A program made the translations under genes and the position numbers. The notes beneath the pieces were generated by a model. The model did not search any database and was not told the origin of the DNA. It was given only the letters and a program-made list of their open reading frames with translations. A stretch of 64,000 bases of DNA from Polynucleobacter sp. AM-7D1. Its GTDB lineage: Bacteria; Pseudomonadota; Gammaproteobacteria; Burkholderiales; Burkholderiaceae. The stretch's first letter is position 1. Each line of letters begins with the position of its first letter. The stretch spans positions 1,116,001 to 1,180,000 of the forward strand of contig NZ_CP061319.1 in assembly GCF_018688455.1 (NCBI RefSeq), in the 5' to 3' direction. Below, in pieces: positions 51,271-59,635 of this stretch.

Positions 51271-51660
51271 ATGAGCGAAAGAAAAATCCCTTACGAGATT
51301 ATTGGTGGTGCGGCAAAGGTTGAGGAGCTAGTTGACCGCTTCTATGATTTGATGGCGCTAGAGGAGCCTTTCGCCGAGTTGCGGGCTATGCACTCCGAGG
51401 ATCTTTCGAGCTCTAGAGATAAGCTCAAACTATTTTTATCGGGCTGGTTAGGTGGTCCAGATGTTTACTCGCCGAAGTATGGCCACCCCATGCTTCGTGC
51501 CAGGCACCTACCCTTTAAGATCGGCCTAAAGGAGCGCAATCAATGGCTAGCCTGTATGTATCGAGCCATGGAAGACTGCGGTATTGATGGTCAGATTGGT
51601 GCCCAGCTTGAGGAATCTTTTTTCAATACCGCAGACTGGATGAGAAACCAAGCAAACTAA
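51271..51660 (+). CDS. Group II truncated haemoglobin
   Basis: This 129-residue protein has LVDRFYDLMALEEPFAELRAMH (Tyr B10 region) and LFLSGWLGGPDVYSPKYGHPMLRARHLPFKIGLKERNQWLACM. The latter contains the proximal-His region and the RARHLPFKIG segment with Trp G8 (QWLACM), hallmarks of group II trHbs. It should bind haem and O2/NO in the cytosol, protecting from nitrosative stress or delivering oxygen. No haem cofactor gene is nearby. Confidence 0.93.
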   Translation: MSERKIPYEIIGGAAKVEELVDRFYDLMALEEPFAELRAMHSEDLSSSRDKLKLFLSGWLGGPDVYSPKYGHPMLRARHLPFKIGLKERNQWLACMYRAMEDCGIDGQIGAQLEESFFNTADWMRNQAN

Positions 51661-51681
51661 TGCACTGCTTGGCAGCTTGAT

Positions 51682-52899
51682 CTAGATGGAATGTGCACAG
51701 GCAAAACCACTAGCCCAAGCCCATTGAAAGTTATGACCACCAAGGTGTCCAGTTACATCAACGCACTCTCCAATGAAATACAAACCTGGGTGCTTACGAG
51801 CCATTAAAGTCTGACCATCTAACTCTTTAGTGTCTACACCACCCAACATCACTTCTGCTTTTTTCCAGCCCAGGGTTCCAGCCGGTTTTACTGACCAATT
51901 GGTAATCAGCTCTTTGAGAGCTTGCCTATCCTTTTTAGAGACCTCAGCCCATTTTTTACCTAAGAGATTTTTTTGTTCTGCAAATGCCTTTGCTAAACGT
52001 AGTGGCATGACGGAGGCTAAGATATTTTCAGTCAACTTCAGTCGATTGTCTTCGTCATTAAATAATTCATCGCAACTGAAACTCCCATTGACCTCGACAG
52101 CACCCAACCAATCAATATGAATCACCTCACCCTCAGTCCAGTAGCTACTAGCCTGGAGGACTGCTGGGCCCGAGAGGCCTTTGTGAGTTAAGAGCAAGTC
52201 TTCGTTAAAGCGGCATGCACCATAACGATTACCCTTTGATCCTGCGGCAATACGAACCGGCAAACTGAGACCAGATAAGGCCGTTAGATGATCAAATTCT
52301 CCAGAGGTAAAGGAGAGCGGCACTAATGCGGGGCGTGGATGGACTACATTCAATCCAAACTGCTTAGCGATATCTAAAGAGTATGCCGTGGCCCCAATAG
52401 CAGGGACTGGTAGACCCCCTGTTGCCATCACCACAGAACGTGCTCTCTCAGTACCGGCATTGGTTTTAACACTCCATATCCCTGCCTCATGAGAAATGGA
52501 CTTCACTGTAACTGGATGACGAATATCAACATGTCCCTTGGCGCATTCACTCAATAGCATCTCAATAATCTGCTTAGCGGAGTCATCGCAAAATAATTGC
52601 CCCTGATGTTTCTCGTGATAAGCAATTCGGTATGACTGTACGAGCTGAATAAATTCTTTTGCGGGATAGCGAGATAAAGCACTTTTTACAAAGTGCGGAT
52701 TTAAGGAGAGAAAATTAGCTGGACTGCTGTGGAGATTGGTAAAGTTGCATCGCCCTCCGCCACTGATACGAATTTTTTCACACAAGACATCTGCATGGTC
52801 TAGCACTAAGACCTTTTTACCTAACTGGCCAGCAACTCCAGCGCAGAATAGTCCAGCTGCACCACCACCGATGATGATGGCATCCCAAGATCTACTCAT
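51682..52899 (-). CDS. HI0933/YhiN-type FAD-binding flavoprotein
   Basis: This 405-residue protein has the N-terminal dinucleotide motif IIIGGGAAGLFCAGVAGQLGKKVLVLDHAD, then KIRISGGGRCNFTN, diagnostic of the HI0933/YhiN family. It also has VVMATGGLPVPAIGATAYSLDIAKQFGL, and a C-terminal VMLGGVDTKELDGQTLMARKHPGLYFIGECVDVTGHLGGHNFQWAWASGFACA. Family members are annotated as aminoacetone oxidase family enzymes; the true substrate is uncertain. Confidence 0.93.
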   Translation of the reverse strand: MSRSWDAIIIGGGAAGLFCAGVAGQLGKKVLVLDHADVLCEKIRISGGGRCNFTNLHSSPANFLSLNPHFVKSALSRYPAKEFIQLVQSYRIAYHEKHQGQLFCDDSAKQIIEMLLSECAKGHVDIRHPVTVKSISHEAGIWSVKTNAGTERARSVVMATGGLPVPAIGATAYSLDIAKQFGLNVVHPRPALVPLSFTSGEFDHLTALSGLSLPVRIAAGSKGNRYGACRFNEDLLLTHKGLSGPAVLQASSYWTEGEVIHIDWLGAVEVNGSFSCDELFNDEDNRLKLTENILASVMPLRLAKAFAEQKNLLGKKWAEVSKKDRQALKELITNWSVKPAGTLGWKKAEVMLGGVDTKELDGQTLMARKHPGLYFIGECVDVTGHLGGHNFQWAWASGFACAHSI

Positions 52900-52902
52900 G
52901 AC

Positions 52903-53418
52903 TTACTTAAAGCGCTCAATGACATCGGCAGGCAAGTTCAGTTTTTGCATATGCAAACGGGTATAGGCTTGGCGGAAGTTCTTGGTCATCGAAATCATGA
53001 CAGAAGCAGTCCAGGCAAAAGCAAACATCCCGGAGAAAGCAATGATGATCGCCAGCATCTTCCAACCTTTTGGCAGGAGGTCATCCATAAAACCCATTGC
53101 GGTATAGGTGCTGCCACTAAATAAAATACTCTCACCCAAATTTGGCAAGAGATTAAAAGCTTTGAGGGCAATCCCCCAGAGAATGATTTCAAAGATGTGT
53201 GTCAGAAATAAACAGAGCACGCTGATATAAAACACGATAGCTACTGAAGAGTACTTATGCTCTGAAAGATATAGGAATGATTTCACCTCATAGCGTTTCG
53301 CAATTTGAAGTAAAGCAAGACCGTGTACCAACATGACCACTAAAAGCATGGCAATGCCAAACAAATAGGCCGGTAGGTCTAGTTCGGAGCTGAGGGATAA
53401 GGTGTTGGAAATAGTCAT
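52903..53418 (-). CDS. Ion-channel-like membrane protein (paralogue of 12040 gene)
   Basis: This 171-residue protein has four hydrophobic segments. The third loop ESILFSGSTYTAMGFMDDLLP occupies the pore-loop position of two-helix channels, followed by the final helix MLAIIIAFSGMFAFAWTASVM and a basic helix. Lack of a TVGYG filter leaves conduction and selectivity open. It matches the layout of the 12040-12525 gene. It starts three bases upstream of the flavoprotein gene. Confidence 0.65.
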   Translation of the reverse strand: MTISNTLSLSSELDLPAYLFGIAMLLVVMLVHGLALLQIAKRYEVKSFLYLSEHKYSSVAIVFYISVLCLFLTHIFEIILWGIALKAFNLLPNLGESILFSGSTYTAMGFMDDLLPKGWKMLAIIIAFSGMFAFAWTASVMISMTKNFRQAYTRLHMQKLNLPADVIERFK

Positions 53419-53456
53419 GGTGTCTGTGAGCCTATTTTACCGTTCTCATGAACCTA

Positions 53457-54314
53457 CTAGGCCAACTGATACCAGTTACGAATGACGTCCCAAGCTTCTT
53501 GAGCAGTTTCAACAAAGTGGATTAAATCCAAATCTGCCTGCTCAATCACCCCATGCTCAAGCATCTGGTGGAAGTTAATCACCTCCTGCCAGAATGTCTT
53601 GCCCACTAAGATGATCGGAAATCGATCCACCTTCTTCGTCTGCATTAAAGTGAGCACCTCAAAGAGTTCGTCAAAAGAACCGAAACCGCCTGGATAAGCC
53701 ACAATCGCCCTCGCCCTGAGCATGAAGTGCATCTTGCGAATAGCAAAATAATGAAAGCGGAAACTTAAACCGGGTGTGAGATAGGGATTGGGATACTGCT
53801 CTCGCGGTAAGCTGATGTTAAAACCAATCGTCTCATCCCCCGCCTCAAAAGCACCACGATTAGCAGCTTCCATAATTCCAGGCCCACCACCAGTAGCGAT
53901 GTGTAGCTTATTTCGATTCTCAGATTGCGTAGCGTTATAAGCAGCAACAATTGCCCCAAACTCCCTTGCCGAATCGTAGTATTTGCAATGCAGTAATGCT
54001 CTTTTAACTTCTGCTACAGCCTCTGGAGTTTTGGCATTCTTCTCTAGCTCTCGTGCCGCTTCACAGCTAATAAAACGAGTGGAACCAAATACAGTAATCG
54101 TGTGCTCAATACCTCGCTCATGCAATAAGATCTCAGGCTTTAACAACTCCAACTGAAAGCGCAAGCCTAAAGTTTCACGACGAGCTAAAAAGGCTTGGTC
54201 ATCAAAAGCAAATCGATAGGAGTCTTCAGAACTCTTTTCCTCCAACTGGCTTTTCTGAAGATTCAGAAAATCAGTGATAGTTTGAGAATTATTGATCGGG
54301 AGTCTTGGGCTCAT
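53457..54314 (-). CDS. LOG-family (TIGR00730) Rossmann protein
   Basis: About 285 residues from the ATG at 54314 (MSPRLPINN), seven bases after AGAGG; a longer frame to 54377 lacks that. The motifs IATGGGPGIMEAANRGA and IVAYPGGFGSFDELFEVLTLMQ (PGGxGTxxE with Ser for Thr) mark the lysine-decarboxylase-like/LOG family. LOG enzymes release cytokinin bases from nucleotides by cleaving the ribosyl phosphate. The N-terminal ~90 residues are an extension found in larger LOG-like proteins. Nucleotide 5'-monophosphate phosphoribohydrolase activity is inferred. Confidence 0.88.
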   Translation of the reverse strand: MSPRLPINNSQTITDFLNLQKSQLEEKSSEDSYRFAFDDQAFLARRETLGLRFQLELLKPEILLHERGIEHTITVFGSTRFISCEAARELEKNAKTPEAVAEVKRALLHCKYYDSAREFGAIVAAYNATQSENRNKLHIATGGGPGIMEAANRGAFEAGDETIGFNISLPREQYPNPYLTPGLSFRFHYFAIRKMHFMLRARAIVAYPGGFGSFDELFEVLTLMQTKKVDRFPIILVGKTFWQEVINFHQMLEHGVIEQADLDLIHFVETAQEAWDVIRNWYQLA

Positions 54315-54483
54315 ATTTGGACCTCTAGATACAGCATCAGAAAGGGTAATAGTACCTAGAATATTGCATTCATTCACTGATGGGGCTTATTCCAATTTAC
54401 TAGCAGCCCCAGAAACCTTAATATGAGAGGAAATAGAGCTTGGTTTGCCACAGCTTTTTGTTTTCTTTTTCTCCACTTTGCAT

Positions 54484-55221
54484 ATGAATACACTCAACCC
54501 TTCCCTGCTGAGCTCTTTTGTTCCAACCGGCACCTTGCGAGTCGGTATTAATTTAGGCAACCCTCTTTTGGCTAGCTTGGATGGCAACACAGGGGGTCCC
54601 AAAGGGATTACTGTGGATATAGCAAATTACATTGCTACCAAGCTACAACTACCTATTACGTTTACCTGCTATCCAATGGCAGGAGCTACTGTTGAGGCAG
54701 TTAAATCAAATGAGGTGGACTTGGTATTTGTAGCAATCGACCCGGTTCGTGGGGCCGATATCAGCTACACCCCTGCCTATATTCAGATTGAGGGGGCTTA
54801 TATGGTGAAGGACTCTTCACCACTCACTAAGAATGAAGATGTAGATGCAGCAGGTAATGAAATTGTTGTTGGTAAAGGTAGTGCATATGATCTTTACCTT
54901 ACTCGAGAAATCAAACACGCTAGTCTGCTACGTTCTGCTAATTCTCAAGCTGTGGTGGATGACTTTATGAAGGGCATTGGAAACGTTGCCGCTGGAGTTA
55001 AACAACAATTAGAAAGTGATGCCCTGCGCTACGATGGTTTACGCATGCTACCCGAACGATTTATGGTGATCAATCAGGCCATTGGCATTCCTAAGGCACG
55101 TGTTGATTTTGAAAAAATTAATGTCTACCTTAGTAGTGTGATTCAAGAACTCAAGACCTCAGGATTTATCGCAGAGGCCATGTTGCGCCACCAAGTTCAG
55201 GGTGCTAAGGTAGCTGAATAA
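54484..55221 (+). CDS. Family-3 solute-binding-like protein without signal peptide
   Basis: About 245 residues from the ATG at 54484 (MNTLNPSLLSSFVPTG). The fold is that of amino-acid-type receptors: TLRVGINLGNPLLAS, GPKGITVDIANYIATKLQL, EVDLVFVAIDPVRGADISYTPAYIQIEGAYMVKDSS, IVVGKGSAYDLYLTREI. The N-terminus is polar; a longer frame from 54445 would add MPQLFVFFFSTLH, which has no cleavage site. It is thus probably cytosolic, unlike ABC receptors. It may be a periplasmic-binding-fold enzyme or sensor. No permease or ATPase nearby. Confidence 0.8.
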   Translation: MNTLNPSLLSSFVPTGTLRVGINLGNPLLASLDGNTGGPKGITVDIANYIATKLQLPITFTCYPMAGATVEAVKSNEVDLVFVAIDPVRGADISYTPAYIQIEGAYMVKDSSPLTKNEDVDAAGNEIVVGKGSAYDLYLTREIKHASLLRSANSQAVVDDFMKGIGNVAAGVKQQLESDALRYDGLRMLPERFMVINQAIGIPKARVDFEKINVYLSSVIQELKTSGFIAEAMLRHQVQGAKVAE

Positions 55222-55224
55222 GCC

Positions 55225-56640
55225 TCAACAAGAATAGGTGTGTAGACGCTCCGGAATAATCACGTTTTTCCACTCCAGTTCGTCACGAATGGTCTGAGCC
55301 AAGACGGCCGACGCCTCCGGTTCACCGTGCACCACAAATACGGATTTGGGTGCCGACTCAAAGCCACGCAGCCAATCCAATAAGCCAGCCTGATCAGCAT
55401 GAGCGGATAAACCGCCAATCGTATGAACGGATGCACGAACTTGAACCTCTTCGCCAAAGAGTCGCACTTTAGCTGCCTTATCTACCAAGCGACGACCTAA
55501 GCTACCATACGCCTGAAAGCCGGTAATCACAATCGCATTTTGTGCCCGTGGCAAATTATTTTGTAGATGATGAACGATACGACCTGCATCGCACATACCA
55601 CTTGCTGAAATAATGATCGCCCCACCCTTAATCTTATTGAGGGCTTTTGACTCCTCTACATCCGCAATGAATCTCAGATCAACCGCACCAGGATTTTTCT
55701 TAAACCATTCAAAAGTAGATTGAGACTCTTTATCTAGTTGAGCAAAAAAACGTTGAGTTAAATGAGTGGCCGCTGTTGCCATCGGTGAGTCCACCCAAAT
55801 ACTGAGATGAGGCAATAATTTACGCCTTACTAGATCAATCAATAGAAACAGCATCTCCTGTGTACGACCTACTGCAAAGGCGGGAATAATAATATTTCCA
55901 TGGGCACTCAGAGTACTGGTGACCACTTCAATTAATTCAGACTCTGTATCAGCTAAAGTTTTATGCAAGCGGTCGCCATAAGTTGACTCCACCACTACTA
56001 CATCGGCTTGAGCAATTCTGGCAGGATCGGGCATCAATAACTTACCCTTCATCCCAATATCCCCAGAAAACACACAGCGCTTTTTCTGGGCATGATCCTC
56101 GGTAATGTCGATTACAGCAATCGCCGATCCCAAAATATGTCCCGCATTTAGAAACTCTAAATGAATTCCCTTGCAAAGCTCGACATGTTCTCCGTAAGAC
56201 AACACTTCACATTGGCCGAGCGCAAGCTCAGCCTCTTCCATTGAGTACAGCGCTACCGGTAAGTCCCCACGCCACTTACCCGCTTTTTGCCTACGCTCTG
56301 CCCGCTCGACATCAGAGCGCTGAAGGTGAGCACTATCTGGCAACAAAATCTTGAGTAACTCAAATGTGGCATCTGTACAGTAGATCGGGCCAGTAAATCC
56401 TTGGGCGCACAGTCTTGGCAATAGACCGCTATGGTCAATATGCGCATGAGTCAACACAATAAAATCAATTTCTTTGGGAGAAAACGGCAAAGGCTCCAGA
56501 TTCTTAAAGCTGGCCTCGCGCCCACCCTGGAACATACCAAAGTCCACAATGAACCGGACTTCACGTCCACCAACAGTAGCCTCTACAGAATGTCTTGAGC
56601 CTGTAACCTCACCAGCTGCACCGAGAAATTGTATTTTCAT
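55225..56640 (-). CDS. Metallo-beta-lactamase/beta-CASP hydrolase (RNA-processing type)
   Basis: This 471-residue protein has the MBL signature HAHIDHSG (LTHAHIDHSGLLPRL near residue 64), FLNAGHILGSAIAVID, CVFSGDIGMKG, and in the beta-CASP domain VDSPMATAATH, IIISASGMCDAGRIVHHL and GGLSAHADQAGLL. The VHTIGGLSAHADQ and FVVHGEPEAS ends match the bacterial CPSF73-like group. Likely an RNA endonuclease; substrate unknown. Cytosolic. Confidence 0.92.
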   Translation of the reverse strand: MKIQFLGAAGEVTGSRHSVEATVGGREVRFIVDFGMFQGGREASFKNLEPLPFSPKEIDFIVLTHAHIDHSGLLPRLCAQGFTGPIYCTDATFELLKILLPDSAHLQRSDVERAERRQKAGKWRGDLPVALYSMEEAELALGQCEVLSYGEHVELCKGIHLEFLNAGHILGSAIAVIDITEDHAQKKRCVFSGDIGMKGKLLMPDPARIAQADVVVVESTYGDRLHKTLADTESELIEVVTSTLSAHGNIIIPAFAVGRTQEMLFLLIDLVRRKLLPHLSIWVDSPMATAATHLTQRFFAQLDKESQSTFEWFKKNPGAVDLRFIADVEESKALNKIKGGAIIISASGMCDAGRIVHHLQNNLPRAQNAIVITGFQAYGSLGRRLVDKAAKVRLFGEEVQVRASVHTIGGLSAHADQAGLLDWLRGFESAPKSVFVVHGEPEASAVLAQTIRDELEWKNVIIPERLHTYSC

Positions 56641-56702
56641 TACTTAAGCATACTCTCGATAAAATCGATTGTTAAGCCACCTTTAAGAGCGATACTATTT
56701 AA

Positions 56703-57584
56703 ATGAGCATTCCTTCCGAACTGAGATCTCTCGAGCTTGTTACTCGACTCAAGCGAGCACCCTCAGAACATAAAGGGAATGCTGGCAAAGTCCTGCTGGT
56801 TGGTGGTGCACCCGGCATGGCTGGCGCACTGTTGCTCTCCGGTAGCGCAGCGCTTCACTTAGGGGCTGGCTGGACGATATTGGAGATGCTAGATCCAACG
56901 GCTGCTCATGCAATGCCAGAGCAGGCTGAGTTAATGGTGCGCTTAGCGAGCTTTAATGCCCAAGAACAACTCGAAGCTACTGCTCCCGATGTCATTGCGA
57001 TTGGCCCAGGCCTTGGTTTTTCAGCGCTGGCAAGAGATTGGTTAGTTGCCGCACTGCACTACCCAAATGCGCCTGTGGTGATTGATGCCGATGCACTCAA
57101 TTTAATTGCCGATAACCCTGAGTACTTAGATCTTCTCAAGCAGCGTAATCAAGTCTACCCAGGCATGAGTGTTCTCACCCCGCACCCAGGAGAGGCTGCA
57201 CACCTGCTCAATACGACAAGCGATGTCGTGCAAGCAAATCGTTTGGCCGCATTATCAGACCTCATCACACTCACCAACTCCATTGTTGTACTCAAGGGTC
57301 AACATACACTGATAGCCTCACCGCTTAATGCAGCTATGCAGTGCCAACAAGGAAATCCTGGTATGGCTGTCGGTGGCATGGGGGATGTATTAACGGGTAG
57401 CATTGCTGCTATTGCCGCTCAAGGCCTTCGCCATGATCTCAATTTATGGGAAGCGAGCTGTATTGGGGTTCAGCTTCATGCATCTGCAGCCGATAGCTTG
57501 GTGGCCAAGCAAATTGGTCCTATTGGACTTACTCCAACAGAGGTTATTTTGGAGATGCGGAACTTGCTCAATAAACTGTTATAA
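56703..57584 (+). CDS. nnrD: ADP-dependent NAD(P)H-hydrate dehydratase (YjeF C-terminal type)
   Basis: This 293-residue protein corresponds to the NnrD domain only. It contains GKVLLVGGAPGMAGALLLSGSAALHLGAGWT near the start, VIAIGPGLGF near residue 98, VVIDADALNLIAD, LTPHPGEAAHLL, VLKGQHTLIASP and PGMAVGGMGDVLTGSIAAIAAQG near residue 219. It repairs hydrated NADH/NADPH. The partner epimerase NnrE is not fused and not in the window. Confidence 0.94.
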   Translation: MSIPSELRSLELVTRLKRAPSEHKGNAGKVLLVGGAPGMAGALLLSGSAALHLGAGWTILEMLDPTAAHAMPEQAELMVRLASFNAQEQLEATAPDVIAIGPGLGFSALARDWLVAALHYPNAPVVIDADALNLIADNPEYLDLLKQRNQVYPGMSVLTPHPGEAAHLLNTTSDVVQANRLAALSDLITLTNSIVVLKGQHTLIASPLNAAMQCQQGNPGMAVGGMGDVLTGSIAAIAAQGLRHDLNLWEASCIGVQLHASAADSLVAKQIGPIGLTPTEVILEMRNLLNKLL

Positions 57585-57590
57585 AACTGC

Positions 57591-58571
57591 ATGCCATCCG
57601 CTAGCGAAACCCTTCATCACCGTCGTTACATTTACGGCCTCTTAATGGCCGGCTTAGGTTCTGTGCTTTTTTCCGGAAAAGCGATTCTCATTAAGCTCGC
57701 CTTTAGCTACGGTGCAAATGCAGAAACTTTGATTGCTTTACGCATGTTGATGGCCCTCCCTCTATTCTGGGGGATTTTTTGGTGGCACTCACGTAAACAG
57801 TTTATGAGCCCCCTCACTTGGCGAGATCAAGTGAAGATATTTGTTCTGGGATTCATGGGTTACTTTCTATCTAGCTATCTCGACTTTCTGGGTCTTCAAT
57901 ATATCTCCGTTGGATTGGAACGCATTGTTCTGTATCTCACACCAACCATCGTGCTCTTGATTTCTTATTTTGTTCTCAATAAATCCATTAGTCGTTTGCA
58001 GTGGTACGCACTTGCTGTTGGGTATCTTGGTGTCATTGCGGTGTTTATCCAGGATGCCAGCTCTACCGGCACCTTGGCAGTGCTCGGCATGTTACTGGTC
58101 TTTGCAAGTGCATGCTCCTATGCGATCTACATGATTGGTTCTGGAGAAATGGTGAAGCGTGTGGGTAGCGTACGCTTAGTGGTCTATGCCAGCTCTGCCT
58201 CTGCACTTCTCAGTGTGATTCAGATTCTGATTTACGAACCTTCGGCTGTATTTAAGCAAGTGCAGCAGATCTATTGGCTCAGCCTTCTCAATGCAAGCCT
58301 TTGCACAGTCATTCCAATGCTCTTGATCATGATTGCAATCAACCGTATTGGCTCACCCTTAGTTGCTCAAGCCGGAATACTCGGCCCTGTCTCAACACTC
58401 TTTATGGGATGGCTTGTACTCTCCGAGCCGATTACCTGGATTCAGATTATTGGGATGAGCTTGGTGATGGGGGCAATGTGGTTGCTAGTGCGTAACGATG
58501 GCGCTAGCAAAACAAAAGAGTTAAACCCTTCAAAGCCTTTGGACCTTGAGGGATCTGACCCCCTCAATTAG
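57591..58571 (+). CDS. EamA-family (DMT) transporter 1
   Basis: This 326-residue protein has ten membrane segments in two EamA repeats, with GANAETLIALRMLMALPLFWGIFWW and PLVAQAGILGPVSTLFMGWLVLSEPITWIQIIGMSLVMGAMWLL, the typical last-two-helix block. A short Lys/Pro-rich cytosolic tail follows. It may export small metabolites; substrate unknown. Seven bases after nnrD, same strand. Confidence 0.9.
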   Translation: MPSASETLHHRRYIYGLLMAGLGSVLFSGKAILIKLAFSYGANAETLIALRMLMALPLFWGIFWWHSRKQFMSPLTWRDQVKIFVLGFMGYFLSSYLDFLGLQYISVGLERIVLYLTPTIVLLISYFVLNKSISRLQWYALAVGYLGVIAVFIQDASSTGTLAVLGMLLVFASACSYAIYMIGSGEMVKRVGSVRLVVYASSASALLSVIQILIYEPSAVFKQVQQIYWLSLLNASLCTVIPMLLIMIAINRIGSPLVAQAGILGPVSTLFMGWLVLSEPITWIQIIGMSLVMGAMWLLVRNDGASKTKELNPSKPLDLEGSDPLN

Positions 58572-58593
58572 TTCTTGAGTTAAAACCGAGAAT

Positions 58594-58875
58594 CTATTGT
58601 TGAGGAGCGGCAGGTTGAGGAGTTGCTGGTTGTTGAGCTGCTTTTGCTTTTTTCTTCGCTTTTTTCTTAGACTTCTTCTCTGCTTTCTTATCCTTCAGGG
58701 ACTTCTTAGCAGTCTTCTTGCTAGCTTTCTCTGCTTGAGCAGCAGGTGCTGTAGCAGGAGCAGCTAGTGGCGCTGGGGCTGTTACTGGGTCTGCCGCCAT
58801 TACGCTCAGAGGTGATAAACCAATAGAGGCAGAAATGAAGGTAACAAAAAACAGTTTTACAAAGCGGGCAGGCAT
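58594..58875 (-). CDS. Exported Ala/Pro/Lys-rich protein (93 aa)
   Basis: A signal peptide (FVKLFFVTFISASIGLSPLSVMAA) is followed by an Ala/Pro stretch, then a dense lysine block (KKTAKKSLKDKKAEKKSKKKAKKKAKAAQQ) and a Pro/Gln/Ala tail. There is no folded domain visible. Charge suggests binding to anionic surfaces such as nucleic acid or lipopolysaccharide outside the cytosol. This is inference. Confidence 0.6.
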   Translation of the reverse strand: MPARFVKLFFVTFISASIGLSPLSVMAADPVTAPAPLAAPATAPAAQAEKASKKTAKKSLKDKKAEKKSKKKAKKKAKAAQQPATPQPAAPQQ

Positions 58876-58955
58876 TAAAACTCCAAAATGTTTGTGGATA
58901 ATTTGATAATACTCAATTATTTACCATTCATTCCTCATTTACCCAGGACCTGCCC

Positions 58956-59606
58956 ATGAACTCTTTTCCATCTGATATTTATACAGAACCGCAGGGATAC
59001 TCAGTCAATACCCTGGAAAACTTAGGCCCCCTCACCCGCCTTGCTGGCATCTGGGAAGGCCAACGAGGATTGGATATCAAACCAAAAGCTGAGGGGCCAA
59101 AGAAGCAGGTCTATACCGAACGTATTGAGATGCAGCCAATTGATCCGCAAACCAATGGGCCGCAGCTGTTTTATGGATTGCGCTATCACCTTCACATTAC
59201 CAAACCAGACCAAGTAAAAACTTATCATGATCAAGTTGGGTATTGGCTTTGGGAGCCTGCAACCGGGCTGATCGTTCACACCCTTACCATCCCAAGAGGC
59301 ATGGTCACTATGGCAACAGGAAAAGCTTCCGCTAATGCAACTCAGTTTGAGTGTGTAGCCAAAATTGATGATCCAACTGCTGGTATCTCATCAAGTCCTT
59401 TTCTAGACTATGCCTTCAAAACAATTGAGTACCGCATCATGGTGACCATCTTGGAAGATGGCACTTGGTCTTATGAGCAAGACACAGTGATGATGATCAA
59501 AGGCCAAACCGAAGCCTTTCATCATCTAGATACCAATGTACTGAGCAAAGTTGGTGAAGCGACACCCAACCCTCTAGCTTTAGACGCAATGAAAAAGCCG
59601 TCGTAA
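58956..59606 (+). CDS. FABP-like/nitrobindin-type beta-barrel protein
   Basis: This 216-residue protein opens with LENLGPLTRLAGIWEGQRGLDIKPKAEGP, the nitrobindin/DUF1794-type start, and continues in an up-and-down beta pattern: QLFYGLRYHLHITKPDQ, QVGYWLWEPATGLIVHTLTIPRG. C-terminal helix and tail have LDTNVLSKV. Family members bind haem or a hydrophobic ligand. The haem-ligand His of nitrobindins was not identified with certainty. The stop codon lies in the loop of the terminator. Confidence 0.75.
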   Translation: MNSFPSDIYTEPQGYSVNTLENLGPLTRLAGIWEGQRGLDIKPKAEGPKKQVYTERIEMQPIDPQTNGPQLFYGLRYHLHITKPDQVKTYHDQVGYWLWEPATGLIVHTLTIPRGMVTMATGKASANATQFECVAKIDDPTAGISSSPFLDYAFKTIEYRIMVTILEDGTWSYEQDTVMMIKGQTEAFHHLDTNVLSKVGEATPNPLALDAMKKPS

Positions 59607-59612
59607 GACGGC
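59595..59612. terminator. Terminator overlapping the stop codon
   Basis: AAGCCGTC / GACGGC(C)TT form a 6-8 base stem. The TAA stop of the beta-barrel gene (59604-59606) lies within the four-base loop region. It is also 24 bases from the end of the convergent aminotransferase gene. Confidence 0.75.
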
Positions 59613-59635
59613 CTTTCGGGTTGAATCTTTGTTGC

